Positions 8,685 through 16,525 of a stretch of 64,000 nucleotides of DNA are shown piece after piece; within the stretch, counting starts at the first letter, position 1, and each line of letters starts with the position of its first letter. This stretch comes from Alphaproteobacteria bacterium (lineage in GTDB: Bacteria > Pseudomonadota > Alphaproteobacteria > SHVP01), in assembly GCA_040216735.1 (NCBI GenBank), contig JAVJOO010000005.1, forward strand, positions 496,001-560,000, given 5' to 3'. Made by a program: the position numbers and the translations under genes. The notes below the pieces were generated by a model. That model ran no database searches. It worked only from the letters and a program-made list of their open reading frames with translations, and was not told the origin of the DNA.

Positions 8685-9073
8685 TCTGCAGGCGACCGGC
8701 GTAGCGTCACGGCACCCGCGGCCGCGAGCGCAAGCCACCCCAGAATCATCAGGGCACCCCCGATTGGGGTCAGCCAAGGGAGCGGCGATGAGCCGGCGAA
8801 GGCGTGAAAGTAGAGCAATCCGCTAAACAGACCGCTGCCGATCAAGAAAGCGGCCGCCGCCGTATGGACTAAGCCCCGCGCCGCGCCGTTCAACCGGCCG
8901 CCCGCGAAACCGATCGCTAGGAGGGCCAGGGCATGGACGGCATGGTTGTCCGACGCGGTATCGAACAGACGACCCAGCGATGGGTCGGCGATCACGCCAT
9001 GGCTGCCGGCGGCGCCGATCACCACGAACGCAGCGCCGTCGACCGCGGCAATGAGAATCCAAATGGGCAACAT
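8681..9073 (-). CDS. DUF423 family small membrane protein
   Basis: A 131-residue integral membrane protein of the DUF423 (YgdD-like) family. It has about four hydrophobic segments: LPIWILIAAVDGAAFVVIGA at the N-terminus, HALALLAIGFAGG, a segment around AAAAFLIGSGLFSGLL, and PIGGALMILGWLALAAAG near the end. The diagnostic AAGSHGV and LFSGLLYFHAF-type motifs are present. The start was placed at the ATG at 9073 because the first membrane helix begins there; the longer reading frame upstream adds only a polar, unconserved stretch. Function unknown. It is convergent with the ChaN-like gene and divergent from the dioxygenase. Confidence 0.85.
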   Translation of the reverse strand: MLPIWILIAAVDGAAFVVIGAAGSHGVIADPSLGRLFDTASDNHAVHALALLAIGFAGGRLNGAARGLVHTAAAAFLIGSGLFSGLLYFHAFAGSSPLPWLTPIGGALMILGWLALAAAGAVTLRRSPAD

Positions 9074-9120
9074 AGAGGCGACGCTCGGCGACCTGCGGTC
9101 CCGAGTCAAGCACGCCACTG

Positions 9121-9129
9121 TGGTATAAT
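9121..9129 (+). promoter_or_regulatory. Extended -10 promoter element for the phytanoyl-CoA dioxygenase-like gene
   Basis: TGG directly followed by a perfect TATAAT gives a full extended -10 element (TGnTATAAT). No convincing -35 is seen 17 bases upstream, as is usual for extended -10 promoters. The predicted start of transcription near 9136 leaves about 13 bases containing GAGGGAGAG before the ATG at 9149. Confidence 0.5.
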
Positions 9130-9148
9130 GACCCGAGGGAGAGTTGCG

Positions 9149-9985
9149 ATGATCCACCCCAAGACCCGTCCGACGGCAGCGGATCGAGACACCTTCGAAC
9201 GCGATGGTGCGGTCTGTCTACGCGGCGTTTACGCGCCCGACGTTATCGCCGCGTTGTTGGCGACGTGGGATGCGGTTGCCGCCGACCCCTATGCCAGTGG
9301 ACTTGTTCCCCCCGGCGAGGAACACCGGGAGGTCGGTGACCGTGCCAACATTATCAGCCGCCCTTCGCACGGCGTCGCCGCCTTTCGCGATTTCATTCGC
9401 ACCTCGCCGGTCCCGGCCTTACTGGGTGACCTATTGGGCGCACGCGAAGTCGGTTTCTACTGGGATACCGTTTTCGCCAAGGATCCAGGGAGTCCGTGGC
9501 CGACCACTTGGCACACGGACGCCGGGGCGACGGCGATCCTCGGCAATCAGCTTCTAAACGTGTGGACGCCGCTTACGCCGGTGACTCGTGAGAACAGCCT
9601 GGAGATCCTTGCAGGCAGCCACAAAACCGATGTTCTGTATTGGCCGCGCTCGCCGAACGGTGCGCGGTTATCGCGCCCGGCCGATCGCCCCTGGTGCCCG
9701 GACTTCGAGGCCGAGCGAGGAAATCCGGCGGCGCGCTTCATTGCCTGGGATATGGAACCGGGGGATGTCGTGGTCATGCATCTGAAGACGGCGCACTACA
9801 ATCGCGGCAATCCCACTGCCCAGCGCCGGGTTGCCTATGCTACCTGGTGGTACGGCGACGACGTCGTGTGGGATCCGCGCCCGGAGTGCGAGGCGGGCCA
9901 CCCCGAAGCGCCCTTCGCGGCAATGCCCCGCGGCGAACGACCCAACCACCCGCTGTTTCCAATCCTGTGGCGCGCAGCGGACTGA
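9149..9985 (+). CDS. Phytanoyl-CoA dioxygenase (PhyH) family protein
   Basis: A 278-residue Fe(II)/2-oxoglutarate-type oxygenase. The double-stranded beta-helix core has the proximal iron ligands in TTWHTDAGATAILG (H-x-D). The distal histidine is in VVMHLKTAHYNRGNP, and an arginine eleven or twelve residues on (QRRVAYATWW) could bind the co-substrate. An N-terminal FERDGAVCLRGVY segment is typical of PhyH proteins. The family hydroxylates varied small molecules; the substrate here is unknown. The start at 9149 was chosen because GAGGGAGAG precedes it; an in-frame ATG at 9128 lies inside the -10 element. Followed by a likely terminator. Confidence 0.85.
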   Translation: MIHPKTRPTAADRDTFERDGAVCLRGVYAPDVIAALLATWDAVAADPYASGLVPPGEEHREVGDRANIISRPSHGVAAFRDFIRTSPVPALLGDLLGAREVGFYWDTVFAKDPGSPWPTTWHTDAGATAILGNQLLNVWTPLTPVTRENSLEILAGSHKTDVLYWPRSPNGARLSRPADRPWCPDFEAERGNPAARFIAWDMEPGDVVVMHLKTAHYNRGNPTAQRRVAYATWWYGDDVVWDPRPECEAGHPEAPFAAMPRGERPNHPLFPILWRAAD

Positions 9986-10005
9986 GCATTGCCTCCAGCA
10001 CTAGG

Positions 10006-10035
10006 ACCGAGATCCCTCCGGGACATTGGTTTTTT
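10006..10035 (+). terminator. Likely rho-independent terminator of the PhyH-family gene
   Basis: An imperfect hairpin (ACCGA pairing with TTGGT, a 2x2 internal loop, then TCCC pairing with GGGA around a short loop) spans 10006-10030 and runs straight into six thymines. It lies 20 bases after the stop codon of the plus-strand dioxygenase. The rest of the 133-base gap to yajQ shows only the AGGAG ribosome site of yajQ. Confidence 0.6.
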
Positions 10036-10118
10036 CGCGGGCTAGACTGCGCTCCGCCGATTGAATAGCTAGCGTTTCACGTTGGCAAACAGCGAAGCGC
10101 ACGAACCAGGAGTGAACG

Positions 10119-10604
10119 ATGCCATCGATGGATGTCGTCTCAAAAACGGACTTGGCCGAGGTCGACAATGCGGTCCAGGGCGCGGTGCGCGAGATCGGCA
10201 CACGGTTCGACTTCAAGGGCAGCAAGTGCACGATCGAACGCACCGAGGGGACCCTTCTTGTCACCGCCGACGACGACCTCAAACTCAAACAGGTCAACGA
10301 ACTGATCCGCGGCTACCTATCGCGCCGGAAAATCGACGGCGGCGCGTTCGATTTCGGCAAGCCGGAGAAGGCGTCGGGCAATACGATTCGTCAAACGATC
10401 ACGATCAAGCAGGGAATCGACCGCGAGGTTGCCCAGAAGATCATCAAAGCCGCCAAGGGATCGAAGCTAAAGGTCCAGGTTGCCATCCAGGGCGACGAAC
10501 TGCGGGTGTCGGGTAAAAAACGCGACGACCTCCAGGCAACGATTGCGCTGATCAAAGACCTCAAGATCGAACTGCCCTTGCAGTTCGTCAATTTCCGCGA
10601 CTAA
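10119..10604 (+). CDS. yajQ: YajQ family nucleotide-binding protein
   Basis: A 161-residue protein matching YajQ/UPF0234 along its whole length: MPSMDVVSKTDLAEVDNAV at the start, EIGTRFDFKGSK, then ADDDLKLKQVNELI, IDGGAFDFGKPEKASGNTI-like central residues, and a terminal PLQFVNFRD. Members of the family fold as two ferredoxin-like domains. Some bind cyclic-di-GMP and act as regulators in Xanthomonas; others have been reported to bind nucleotides or RNA. The start has AGGAG seven bases upstream. It is convergent with the alpha/beta-hydrolase gene, with a gap of only six bases and no visible terminator between them. Confidence 0.95.
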   Translation: MPSMDVVSKTDLAEVDNAVQGAVREIGTRFDFKGSKCTIERTEGTLLVTADDDLKLKQVNELIRGYLSRRKIDGGAFDFGKPEKASGNTIRQTITIKQGIDREVAQKIIKAAKGSKLKVQVAIQGDELRVSGKKRDDLQATIALIKDLKIELPLQFVNFRD

Positions 10605-10610
10605 CCGGGG

Positions 10611-11450
10611 TCAACTCAACAGGAATTCCGTGCACACCTGCGCGGTTTTACGCAAGCCCTCGACCGTCTTGGGATCACCGCCCACCGCGTGTTTTGCGCC
10701 GGGGATGAGTTTCGCGGCTTCTTCGAGGTAGGGCCGAAGCATGTCGGTTTCCGCCGCCGTCACCAGCACCGGCAATTTAAGTTGCGCGACCCGCGGCCGC
10801 TTGTCGTAGCCGAGGGCCGCCCGGTAATTATGATGGTAGGTGCGCGAGCATTTGAGCAGTTCGACAACGTCGTCATGCAAAGTATCGGGATCGGGTAGTC
10901 CCAAGCCGCGAACGCCCTGGATAGTACGGTTCCACCACGGCCAGAAAATCTTGCCGTCGCGCACGAGATGCCAGGTGCGCAGGAGCTGGGTTCCCTCCAT
11001 GTCCGGCTTGATCTCGGGGGCCTGATTTGCGAGCAGGTCGGCTTGATCCTTGCTCGAATACAAGCCCATACCGTCGATGATCAATTTATTGACGGTCTTG
11101 GGCTGCGCCAGTGCCGCTTCAATCCCGAGGTTACCGCCGGTGTGAAAACCGTAGACGTAGTATTCCTTGAGGCCTAAGGCCGCCATCCCGCGCAGCATGC
11201 CATCCGCCAGATAGGGAATGGTGACGGGCAGTTTGGTTTGCGGAGACGAATCGCCGTTCCCAAGCGTATCTGGGGCGATGACCCGGAAGGAATGCCCAAA
11301 CTCCTTCATGAGGGGAACGATCGACAACGCGCTGAGCGGCGAGCCATGCAACATCACCAGAGGCGGTGCATCTTCTGGACCGCACGTCCGGTAGTGAATT
11401 TGCCCTTCGTCGACTTCGACGAATCCTCTATTGACCTTTTCGACCGTCAT
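10611..11450 (-). CDS. Alpha/beta-hydrolase fold protein with a His in place of the nucleophile
   Basis: A 279-residue alpha/beta-hydrolase-fold protein. The oxyanion loop reads VMLHGSPLSALS. The nucleophile elbow, normally G-x-S-x-G-G, reads VYGFHTGGNLG, so the serine/aspartate/cysteine position is a histidine. A candidate acid residue lies in TAAETDML and a late histidine in GAKHAVGGD. This variant elbow (GxHTG) occurs in a subset of the superfamily, so I do not read it as a sequencing error. It implies either a non-hydrolytic role or an atypical mechanism. The start at 11450 was chosen because GGGAGG lies nine bases upstream. It is convergent with yajQ and divergent from the flavin monooxygenase. 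Confidence 0.82.
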   Translation of the reverse strand: MTVEKVNRGFVEVDEGQIHYRTCGPEDAPPLVMLHGSPLSALSIVPLMKEFGHSFRVIAPDTLGNGDSSPQTKLPVTIPYLADGMLRGMAALGLKEYYVYGFHTGGNLGIEAALAQPKTVNKLIIDGMGLYSSKDQADLLANQAPEIKPDMEGTQLLRTWHLVRDGKIFWPWWNRTIQGVRGLGLPDPDTLHDDVVELLKCSRTYHHNYRAALGYDKRPRVAQLKLPVLVTAAETDMLRPYLEEAAKLIPGAKHAVGGDPKTVEGLRKTAQVCTEFLLS

Positions 11451-11502
11451 CTTGTGTGCCTCCCCATCATCTCGCCGAACCGACGCACCGCGCCACCGGT
11501 AC

Positions 11503-11540
11503 AAATCGGTCGCGATAAGATCATAGAAATCGGGATAAGA
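11503..11540. repeat. Direct repeat AAATCGG / GATAAGA upstream of the flavin monooxygenase
   Basis: The pair AAATCGG and GATAAGA occurs twice in the divergent region. In the first copy (11503-11520) four bases separate the two halves; in the second (11527-11540) they are adjacent. The repeat lies about 100 bases before the monooxygenase start and could be a regulator-binding site. The rest of this 189-base gap shows no recognisable promoter or hairpin. Confidence 0.35.
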
Positions 11541-11639
11541 AAATCCTGCGGCCCGGAGCGACAGGGTATTTCGGCTTCTACTCCCAAGATCGACCCCTTA
11601 GACTTCGCGCGCCACTCATCTCCGACGGGGTACCTCGCC

Positions 11640-13235
11640 ATGAACGCTGCGAATCTCGATGTCGTTATTGTCGGCGCCGGATTTTCCGGGATCTACATGC
11701 TGCACAAATGCCGCACGCTCGGCCTGTCGGCGCGGGTTATCGAGGCAGGATCGAACGCTGGCGGAACCTGGTACTGGAATCGCTATCCGGGCGCCCGCTG
11801 CGACGTCGAGAGCATGACCTACTCCTACTCTTTCGATGAGGACTTGCAGCAAACATGGCGGTGGCCGGAACGCTATGCCACCCAGCCCGAGATTCTCCGC
11901 TACATCGATCACGTCGTTGACAGGCTCGATCTTAGATCGGACATCCAGATCAACACCAAGGTAACCGGCGCGTCGTTCGACGAAACCACCGATCGGTGGA
12001 CAGTCGTCACCGATGGGCAGGATCGCCTGAGTGCCAAATACTGCATTATGGCGACGGGTTGTCTGTCCACCCCGAACCTGCCGCAGTTCGACGGCTTGGA
12101 AAGCTACAAAGGCGATTGGTATCACACCGGGTACTGGCCCAAGGGCGGTGTGGATTTTTCAGGCAAGCGGGTTGGCATCATCGGCACGGGCTCCTCGGCG
12201 ATCCAGTCGATCCCGGTCATTGCCGCGCAGGCCGATCACCTCACGGTCTTCCAACGCACACCGAATTTCAGCATCCCGGCATGGAACGGCCCGATCGGCG
12301 AAGAGAAAGAGAAAGCCTGGAAGAAGGCCTATCCCGATCTGCGCGCCCGGGCGCGGGTGTCACCCGTGGGCGCGACCTTCGATGCGCCGGATATATCGGC
12401 CCTCGATTTTTCGCCGGAGGAGCGCGATGCCATCTTTGAGAAGCGATGGAACGAAGGATCCTTCAACTTTCTCGCGGCGTTTAGCGACCTGTTGACCAGT
12501 AAAGAGGCTAATGCCTACGCCGTTGACTTCGTGCACCGCAAGATTAAGCAGCGGGTCAAGGACCCCACCGTTGCCGAGTTGCTGTGCCCAAAGGATCACC
12601 CGCTGGGCACGAAACGGCTTTGCGTCGATACCGACTATTACGAAACCTACAACCGCGACAACGTCACGTTGGTAGACGTCAAAACGACGCCGATCGCTGA
12701 GATCGTCCCGACGGGGATCAAGGTCGGTAATACCGTTTACGAACTCGACGCCATCGTGTTCGCGACCGGCTTCGACGCGATGACCGGCGCGCTCCAGAAC
12801 ATCGATATCCGAGGACGCGGCGGTTTGTCCTTTCGCGAGAAATGGGCCGACGGTCCAAGCAGCTACCTTGGCATCGCCGTCGCCGGTTTCCCTAACCTGT
12901 TCACGGTAACCGGACCCGGGAGCCCATCGGTCCTGAGCAACATGATGGTCTCAATCGAGCAGCACATCGAGTGGATCGCCGACTGCATTGGCCAGTTGGA
13001 AAAGGACAACCGCCGCACGATCGAACCGAAGCAAGATGCCGAAGACAAATGGATGGCCCATGTCAACGAACTTGCCGGCGAAATGCTTTATCAGGATTCG
13101 AACACCTGGTATCTCGGCGCGAACATTCCCGGCAAACCCCGCGTCTTCCTGCCCTACGTCGGTGGCGTTGGCCATTACCGAACCGTCTGCGACGACGTCG
13201 CGGCGCGCGGATATGAAGGATTCTCCGTGGCATAG
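11640..13235 (+). CDS. Flavin-containing Baeyer-Villiger-type monooxygenase
   Basis: A 531-residue FAD- and NADPH-dependent monooxygenase. FAD is bound by VVIVGAGFSGIYML at residues 7-20 with the acidic end of the second strand in ARVIEAG. The Baeyer-Villiger fingerprint is YKGDWYHTGYWP (the FxGxxxHxxxWP type). NADPH is bound by the second Rossmann motif VGIIGTGSSAIQSIP. A conserved GTWYWNRYPGARCD also matches cyclohexanone/phenylacetone monooxygenases. Such enzymes convert ketones to esters or lactones; the substrate is unknown. The start at 11640 places the FAD motif at the N-terminus, while a long in-frame extension upstream has no conserved sequence. It sits next to the dioxygenase and hydrolase-fold genes. 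Confidence 0.9.
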   Translation: MNAANLDVVIVGAGFSGIYMLHKCRTLGLSARVIEAGSNAGGTWYWNRYPGARCDVESMTYSYSFDEDLQQTWRWPERYATQPEILRYIDHVVDRLDLRSDIQINTKVTGASFDETTDRWTVVTDGQDRLSAKYCIMATGCLSTPNLPQFDGLESYKGDWYHTGYWPKGGVDFSGKRVGIIGTGSSAIQSIPVIAAQADHLTVFQRTPNFSIPAWNGPIGEEKEKAWKKAYPDLRARARVSPVGATFDAPDISALDFSPEERDAIFEKRWNEGSFNFLAAFSDLLTSKEANAYAVDFVHRKIKQRVKDPTVAELLCPKDHPLGTKRLCVDTDYYETYNRDNVTLVDVKTTPIAEIVPTGIKVGNTVYELDAIVFATGFDAMTGALQNIDIRGRGGLSFREKWADGPSSYLGIAVAGFPNLFTVTGPGSPSVLSNMMVSIEQHIEWIADCIGQLEKDNRRTIEPKQDAEDKWMAHVNELAGEMLYQDSNTWYLGANIPGKPRVFLPYVGGVGHYRTVCDDVAARGYEGFSVA

Positions 13236-13269
13236 GAGCGCTTGACGCGCGGGATTTGGCTGCTTCTTG

Positions 13270-13289
13270 GGCGCCCCGCCGGTGGCGCC
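13270..13289. other. Hairpin between the monooxygenase and ABC-F genes
   Basis: Two copies of the palindrome GGCGCC are separated by eight bases, so they can pair as a 6-bp GC stem. No T-run follows, so it is at best a weak or rho-assisted terminator for the monooxygenase. The remainder of this 144-base gap holds nothing else I can identify. Confidence 0.35.
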
Positions 13290-13379
13290 TAGAAATGACC
13301 GGGTGCGCTATTCCCAGCGCCGCCTGAAAAGCGTACTCATCGCGCGCACCATCCCTTCTTTATTAGAATTTGACCTCGC

Positions 13380-15200
13380 TTGGCAGCCCCCCTTCTCACG
13401 CTTCAGGATATTCACGTCACGTTCGGTGGTACACCGCTCCTGACGGACACCGACCTGATGGTGCATCCGGGCGACCGTCTCGGCCTCGTCGGGCGCAACG
13501 GCTCGGGCAAGTCGACGCTGATGAAGATCGCGGGCGATTTGGTCGAACCCGATCAAGGCGAGCGGATCGTTCAACACGGCGCGACTATCCGCTATCTGGC
13601 GCAAGAACCGCAATTCGCGAACTACGCCAACACGCTTGACGTCGTACTCGCAGGCCTTGGCGCACACGGCGACCCGCACCGGGCGCGCCACCTTTTGGAG
13701 CGTTTGTCCCTCACCGGCGCCGAAAACCCAACGACCTTGTCAGGCGGCGAATTGCGGCGCTGCGCCCTGGCGCAGGCACTGGCGCCCGAACCGGACATTC
13801 TCTTGTTGGACGAACCCACCAACCATCTAGACTTGCCGGCAATCGAATGGTTGGAAAGCGAACTTGCGAGTGTACGCTCGGCCTTGATCGTCATCAGCCA
13901 CGATCGCCGATTCTTGAGCAATTTGACCCGCGCGACGCTGTGGTTGGACCGAGGAAAGGTGCGCCGCTACGAGAAAGGGTTCGCTACCTTCGAGGCGTGG
14001 CGTGACCGGATCCTCGAAGAGGAAGACCTCGCGCGGCATAAATTGGACCGCAAGATCGTCACCGAAGAGCACTGGGTTCGGTACGGCGTCTCGGCGCGGC
14101 GCAAACGCAACCAAAAGAGATTGCGCGACCTCGCGAGCTTGCGGCAAACCCGACGGGAGCAACGCGGGCCCACCGGCAATGTCGCGATGACGCAGTTGGC
14201 CGCAGATCCCTCGGGCAAGATGGTCGCCGAAACGCTCTCCGTTTCCAAAAGCTTCGGCGACCGCCCGATCGTGACCGATCTATCCTTGCAGGTTCAGCGC
14301 GGCGACCGCCTCGCGATCATCGGGCCCAACGGCGCTGGCAAGACGACATTGCTCAACCTGTTGACGGGTGCGATCAAACCCGACGCCGGGAAGATCAAGC
14401 TCGGCGCCAACATCAAACTAGTCACGCTCGATCAACGCCGTGATACGCTCGATCCCACGACCTCACTGCGCGATTCATTGACCGGCGGCGGCAGCGACGT
14501 AGTTGAAACTGGCGCCGGCAACAAACATGTCATCGGCTACATGAAGGACTTCCTGTTCTCCCCGGAACAGGCCGGGACACCCGTCGGTGTCTTGTCCGGC
14601 GGCGAGCGAGGACGATTGATGCTGGCGATCGGGCTCGCCACGCCCTCGAATGTGCTGGTCCTCGACGAACCGACTAACGACCTCGATCTAGAAACGTTGG
14701 ACCTGTTGCAAGAACTGCTGGCCGACTACACCGGCACGGTCTTTTTGGTAAGCCACGACCGCGACTTCATCGACCGCGTCGCGACCTCCGTCCTCGCCTT
14801 CGAACGCGACGGAGTGTGGACTGAGTATGCCGGCGGGTACAGCGACATGGTGGCGCAACGCGGTCACGGGGTTTCGGCGCTCTCAAACGAAACGGAAAGG
14901 CCACGCCAGGCCAAATCGGTGCGCAAGTTCGAAGACGGCAGCCCGGCACCGACGCGGCGACGGCTAGGTTTCAAGGAACAGCACGCCCTCAAGACGCTGC
15001 CCGGCCAGATGAAGGACCTTGAAAAGGAACTTACCGCGCTCGACAAGGTCCTTTCGGATCCTGCGTTGTATGGCCGCGACCCTAAGCTATTCGATACGTC
15101 TGTCTCACGCCGCGAGGCCGCACAGGCAGAACTCGATGCCGCCGAACAGGCGTGGCTCGAACTTGAGATCCTGCGCGAGGAGATCGAGAACGCGGGTTAG
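13380..15200 (+). CDS. ABC-F family ATPase (Uup-like)
   Basis: A 606-residue soluble protein with two ABC cassettes and no membrane segment. The first cassette has Walker A GRNGSGKST, signature LSGGELRR and Walker B LLLDEPTNHLDLP; the second has GPNGAGKTT, LSGGERGR and LVLDEPTNDLDLE. A charged linker joins them, and a C-terminal coiled-coil-like tail (MKDLEKELTALDKVL) is typical of Uup. ABC-F proteins act on ribosomes; Uup also affects transposon excision and branched DNA in E. coli. The start is a TTG at 13380: an in-frame stop lies nine bases upstream and the first cassette begins at once. No clear ribosome site is visible. It is convergent with the flavoprotein. Confidence 0.92.
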   Translation: MAAPLLTLQDIHVTFGGTPLLTDTDLMVHPGDRLGLVGRNGSGKSTLMKIAGDLVEPDQGERIVQHGATIRYLAQEPQFANYANTLDVVLAGLGAHGDPHRARHLLERLSLTGAENPTTLSGGELRRCALAQALAPEPDILLLDEPTNHLDLPAIEWLESELASVRSALIVISHDRRFLSNLTRATLWLDRGKVRRYEKGFATFEAWRDRILEEEDLARHKLDRKIVTEEHWVRYGVSARRKRNQKRLRDLASLRQTRREQRGPTGNVAMTQLAADPSGKMVAETLSVSKSFGDRPIVTDLSLQVQRGDRLAIIGPNGAGKTTLLNLLTGAIKPDAGKIKLGANIKLVTLDQRRDTLDPTTSLRDSLTGGGSDVVETGAGNKHVIGYMKDFLFSPEQAGTPVGVLSGGERGRLMLAIGLATPSNVLVLDEPTNDLDLETLDLLQELLADYTGTVFLVSHDRDFIDRVATSVLAFERDGVWTEYAGGYSDMVAQRGHGVSALSNETERPRQAKSVRKFEDGSPAPTRRRLGFKEQHALKTLPGQMKDLEKELTALDKVLSDPALYGRDPKLFDTSVSRREAAQAELDAAEQAWLELEILREEIENAG

Positions 15201-15203
15201 CCG

Positions 15204-16445
15204 TTAACCCTTCGCAGCCTGCGTCGTCTCGGCCCACGTCGCGGCGGCGTCGCCCGCTGCGCGCCCCGTGGCGAAACAAGCTGTCAGTAGATAGCCGCCG
15301 GTGCGGACCTCCCAGTCGAGCATTTCGCCCGCGCAGAACACGCCGGGCATCGCCTTGAGCATGAAGCCGTTGGTGACGGCGTCGCGCGTCACGCCGCCGG
15401 CGCTGCTGATCGCCTCGGCAAGCGGCCGCACCGCCGTCAGGTTCAGCGGGAGGTGCTTAATCGTTTTGGCCAAGCGTTTGGGATCGCTGAAAGCTACCGG
15501 GTCGAGCGCGTCGCGAAGCAGCGCCGCCTTTACCCCCCCCAGGCCAACCGACTGACGCAAATGGTTGGCAACGGTTCGCTTGGCGCGCGGGCGTTCCAAC
15601 CGGGCCTTCAGGTACTCTTCGGTCCGGTCGGAACTAAGATCGAGGAACACGCACGCCGCGCCTTCTTGATCGACCGCATCGCGGATTTGCGGCGAAAGAA
15701 CGTAAACCGGGCCAGCCTCGATGCCGGTCGATGTAACCATGATGTCGCCGTGGGCGCGACCGTCCCGGAACGACAGCGTGACACCCTTGATCGGACTCCC
15801 GGCAAACCGTTCCCGGAAATGGTCTCGCCAGGCGATGTCGAAACCCACATTCGAAGGGCGGAGGGGCAAAACTTCGACCCCGCGCCCCGCGAGTACCGAC
15901 GCCCACCGTCCGTCGCCACCGAGGCGCGGCCAACTGCCGCCGCCGAGGGCGAGGACAGTGAGTTCGGCCTTGCGCGCGATCATGCCGGTCGGAGTCTCGA
16001 ACTTGAGCGCGCCGTCGTCGTCCCAGCCCTGCCAGCGATGACGAGTGTGGAGCGTTGCGCCCGCCGCGCCCAGGCGGCGCAACCAGGCACGCAGCAGCGG
16101 GGCGGCCTTGAAGCCGGTCGGAAAGACCCGACCCGACGACCCCACGAAGGTCTCGATCCCCAGATCCGCTACCCAGGCTCGGAGTGCTTCCGGCGGGAAT
16201 GCTAAGAGCGCTGGGTCGAGCCACGGTTGGGCTCCGCCAAACCGTGTACGAAACAGCTCGAACGGTTCGCCATGGGTGATGTTTAGGCCGCTTTTCCCGG
16301 CAAACAGCAATTTGCGCCCTGGGGATTGCATAGCTTCGTAAATGTCGACCGGAATCCCGCGACCGGCCAGAACCTCCGCAGCCATCAGCCCCGCGGGCCC
16401 CGCGCCGATCACCGCCGCGGAACCAGTTGATTCATTTTTATGCAA
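15204..16445 (-). CDS. BaiN/HI0933-type FAD-dependent oxidoreductase (TIGR03862-like)
   Basis: A 413-residue flavoprotein. The FAD-binding motif AAVIGAGPAGLMAAEVLA is at about residues 10-27. A lysine-containing segment GRKLLFAGKSGLNITH and a late GVFCAGEMLDWEVRTGGYLL are signatures of the HI0933/YhiN/BaiN group, and TIGR03862 is the best matching subgroup I know. The role is not established for most members; BaiN of gut clostridia reduces bile-acid intermediates, which is unlikely here. The start is a TTG at 16445: no in-frame ATG precedes the FAD motif closely, and GAGAG lies just upstream. It is convergent with the ABC-F gene, with a three-base gap. Confidence 0.85.
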   Translation of the reverse strand: MHKNESTGSAAVIGAGPAGLMAAEVLAGRGIPVDIYEAMQSPGRKLLFAGKSGLNITHGEPFELFRTRFGGAQPWLDPALLAFPPEALRAWVADLGIETFVGSSGRVFPTGFKAAPLLRAWLRRLGAAGATLHTRHRWQGWDDDGALKFETPTGMIARKAELTVLALGGGSWPRLGGDGRWASVLAGRGVEVLPLRPSNVGFDIAWRDHFRERFAGSPIKGVTLSFRDGRAHGDIMVTSTGIEAGPVYVLSPQIRDAVDQEGAACVFLDLSSDRTEEYLKARLERPRAKRTVANHLRQSVGLGGVKAALLRDALDPVAFSDPKRLAKTIKHLPLNLTAVRPLAEAISSAGGVTRDAVTNGFMLKAMPGVFCAGEMLDWEVRTGGYLLTACFATGRAAGDAAATWAETTQAAKG

Positions 16446-16525
16446 TTTTCTCTCGATTTTATGGTAAATAGTTGAGAACTAGTCGCAAAGAATGGGCGAA
16501 GTGGCCTGTACAAAGCGAGGGACCG

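Noticed and set aside
8933-9148. A longer PhyH-family protein starting at 8933
   Set aside because: The extension is antisense to the DUF423 coding region and contains the extended -10 promoter element; the ATG at 9149 has a good ribosome site.
15453-16205. A 250-codon plus-strand frame inside the BaiN-like flavoprotein gene
   Set aside because: It is antisense to a gene with a clear FAD motif, and it shows no domain or plausible ribosome site.
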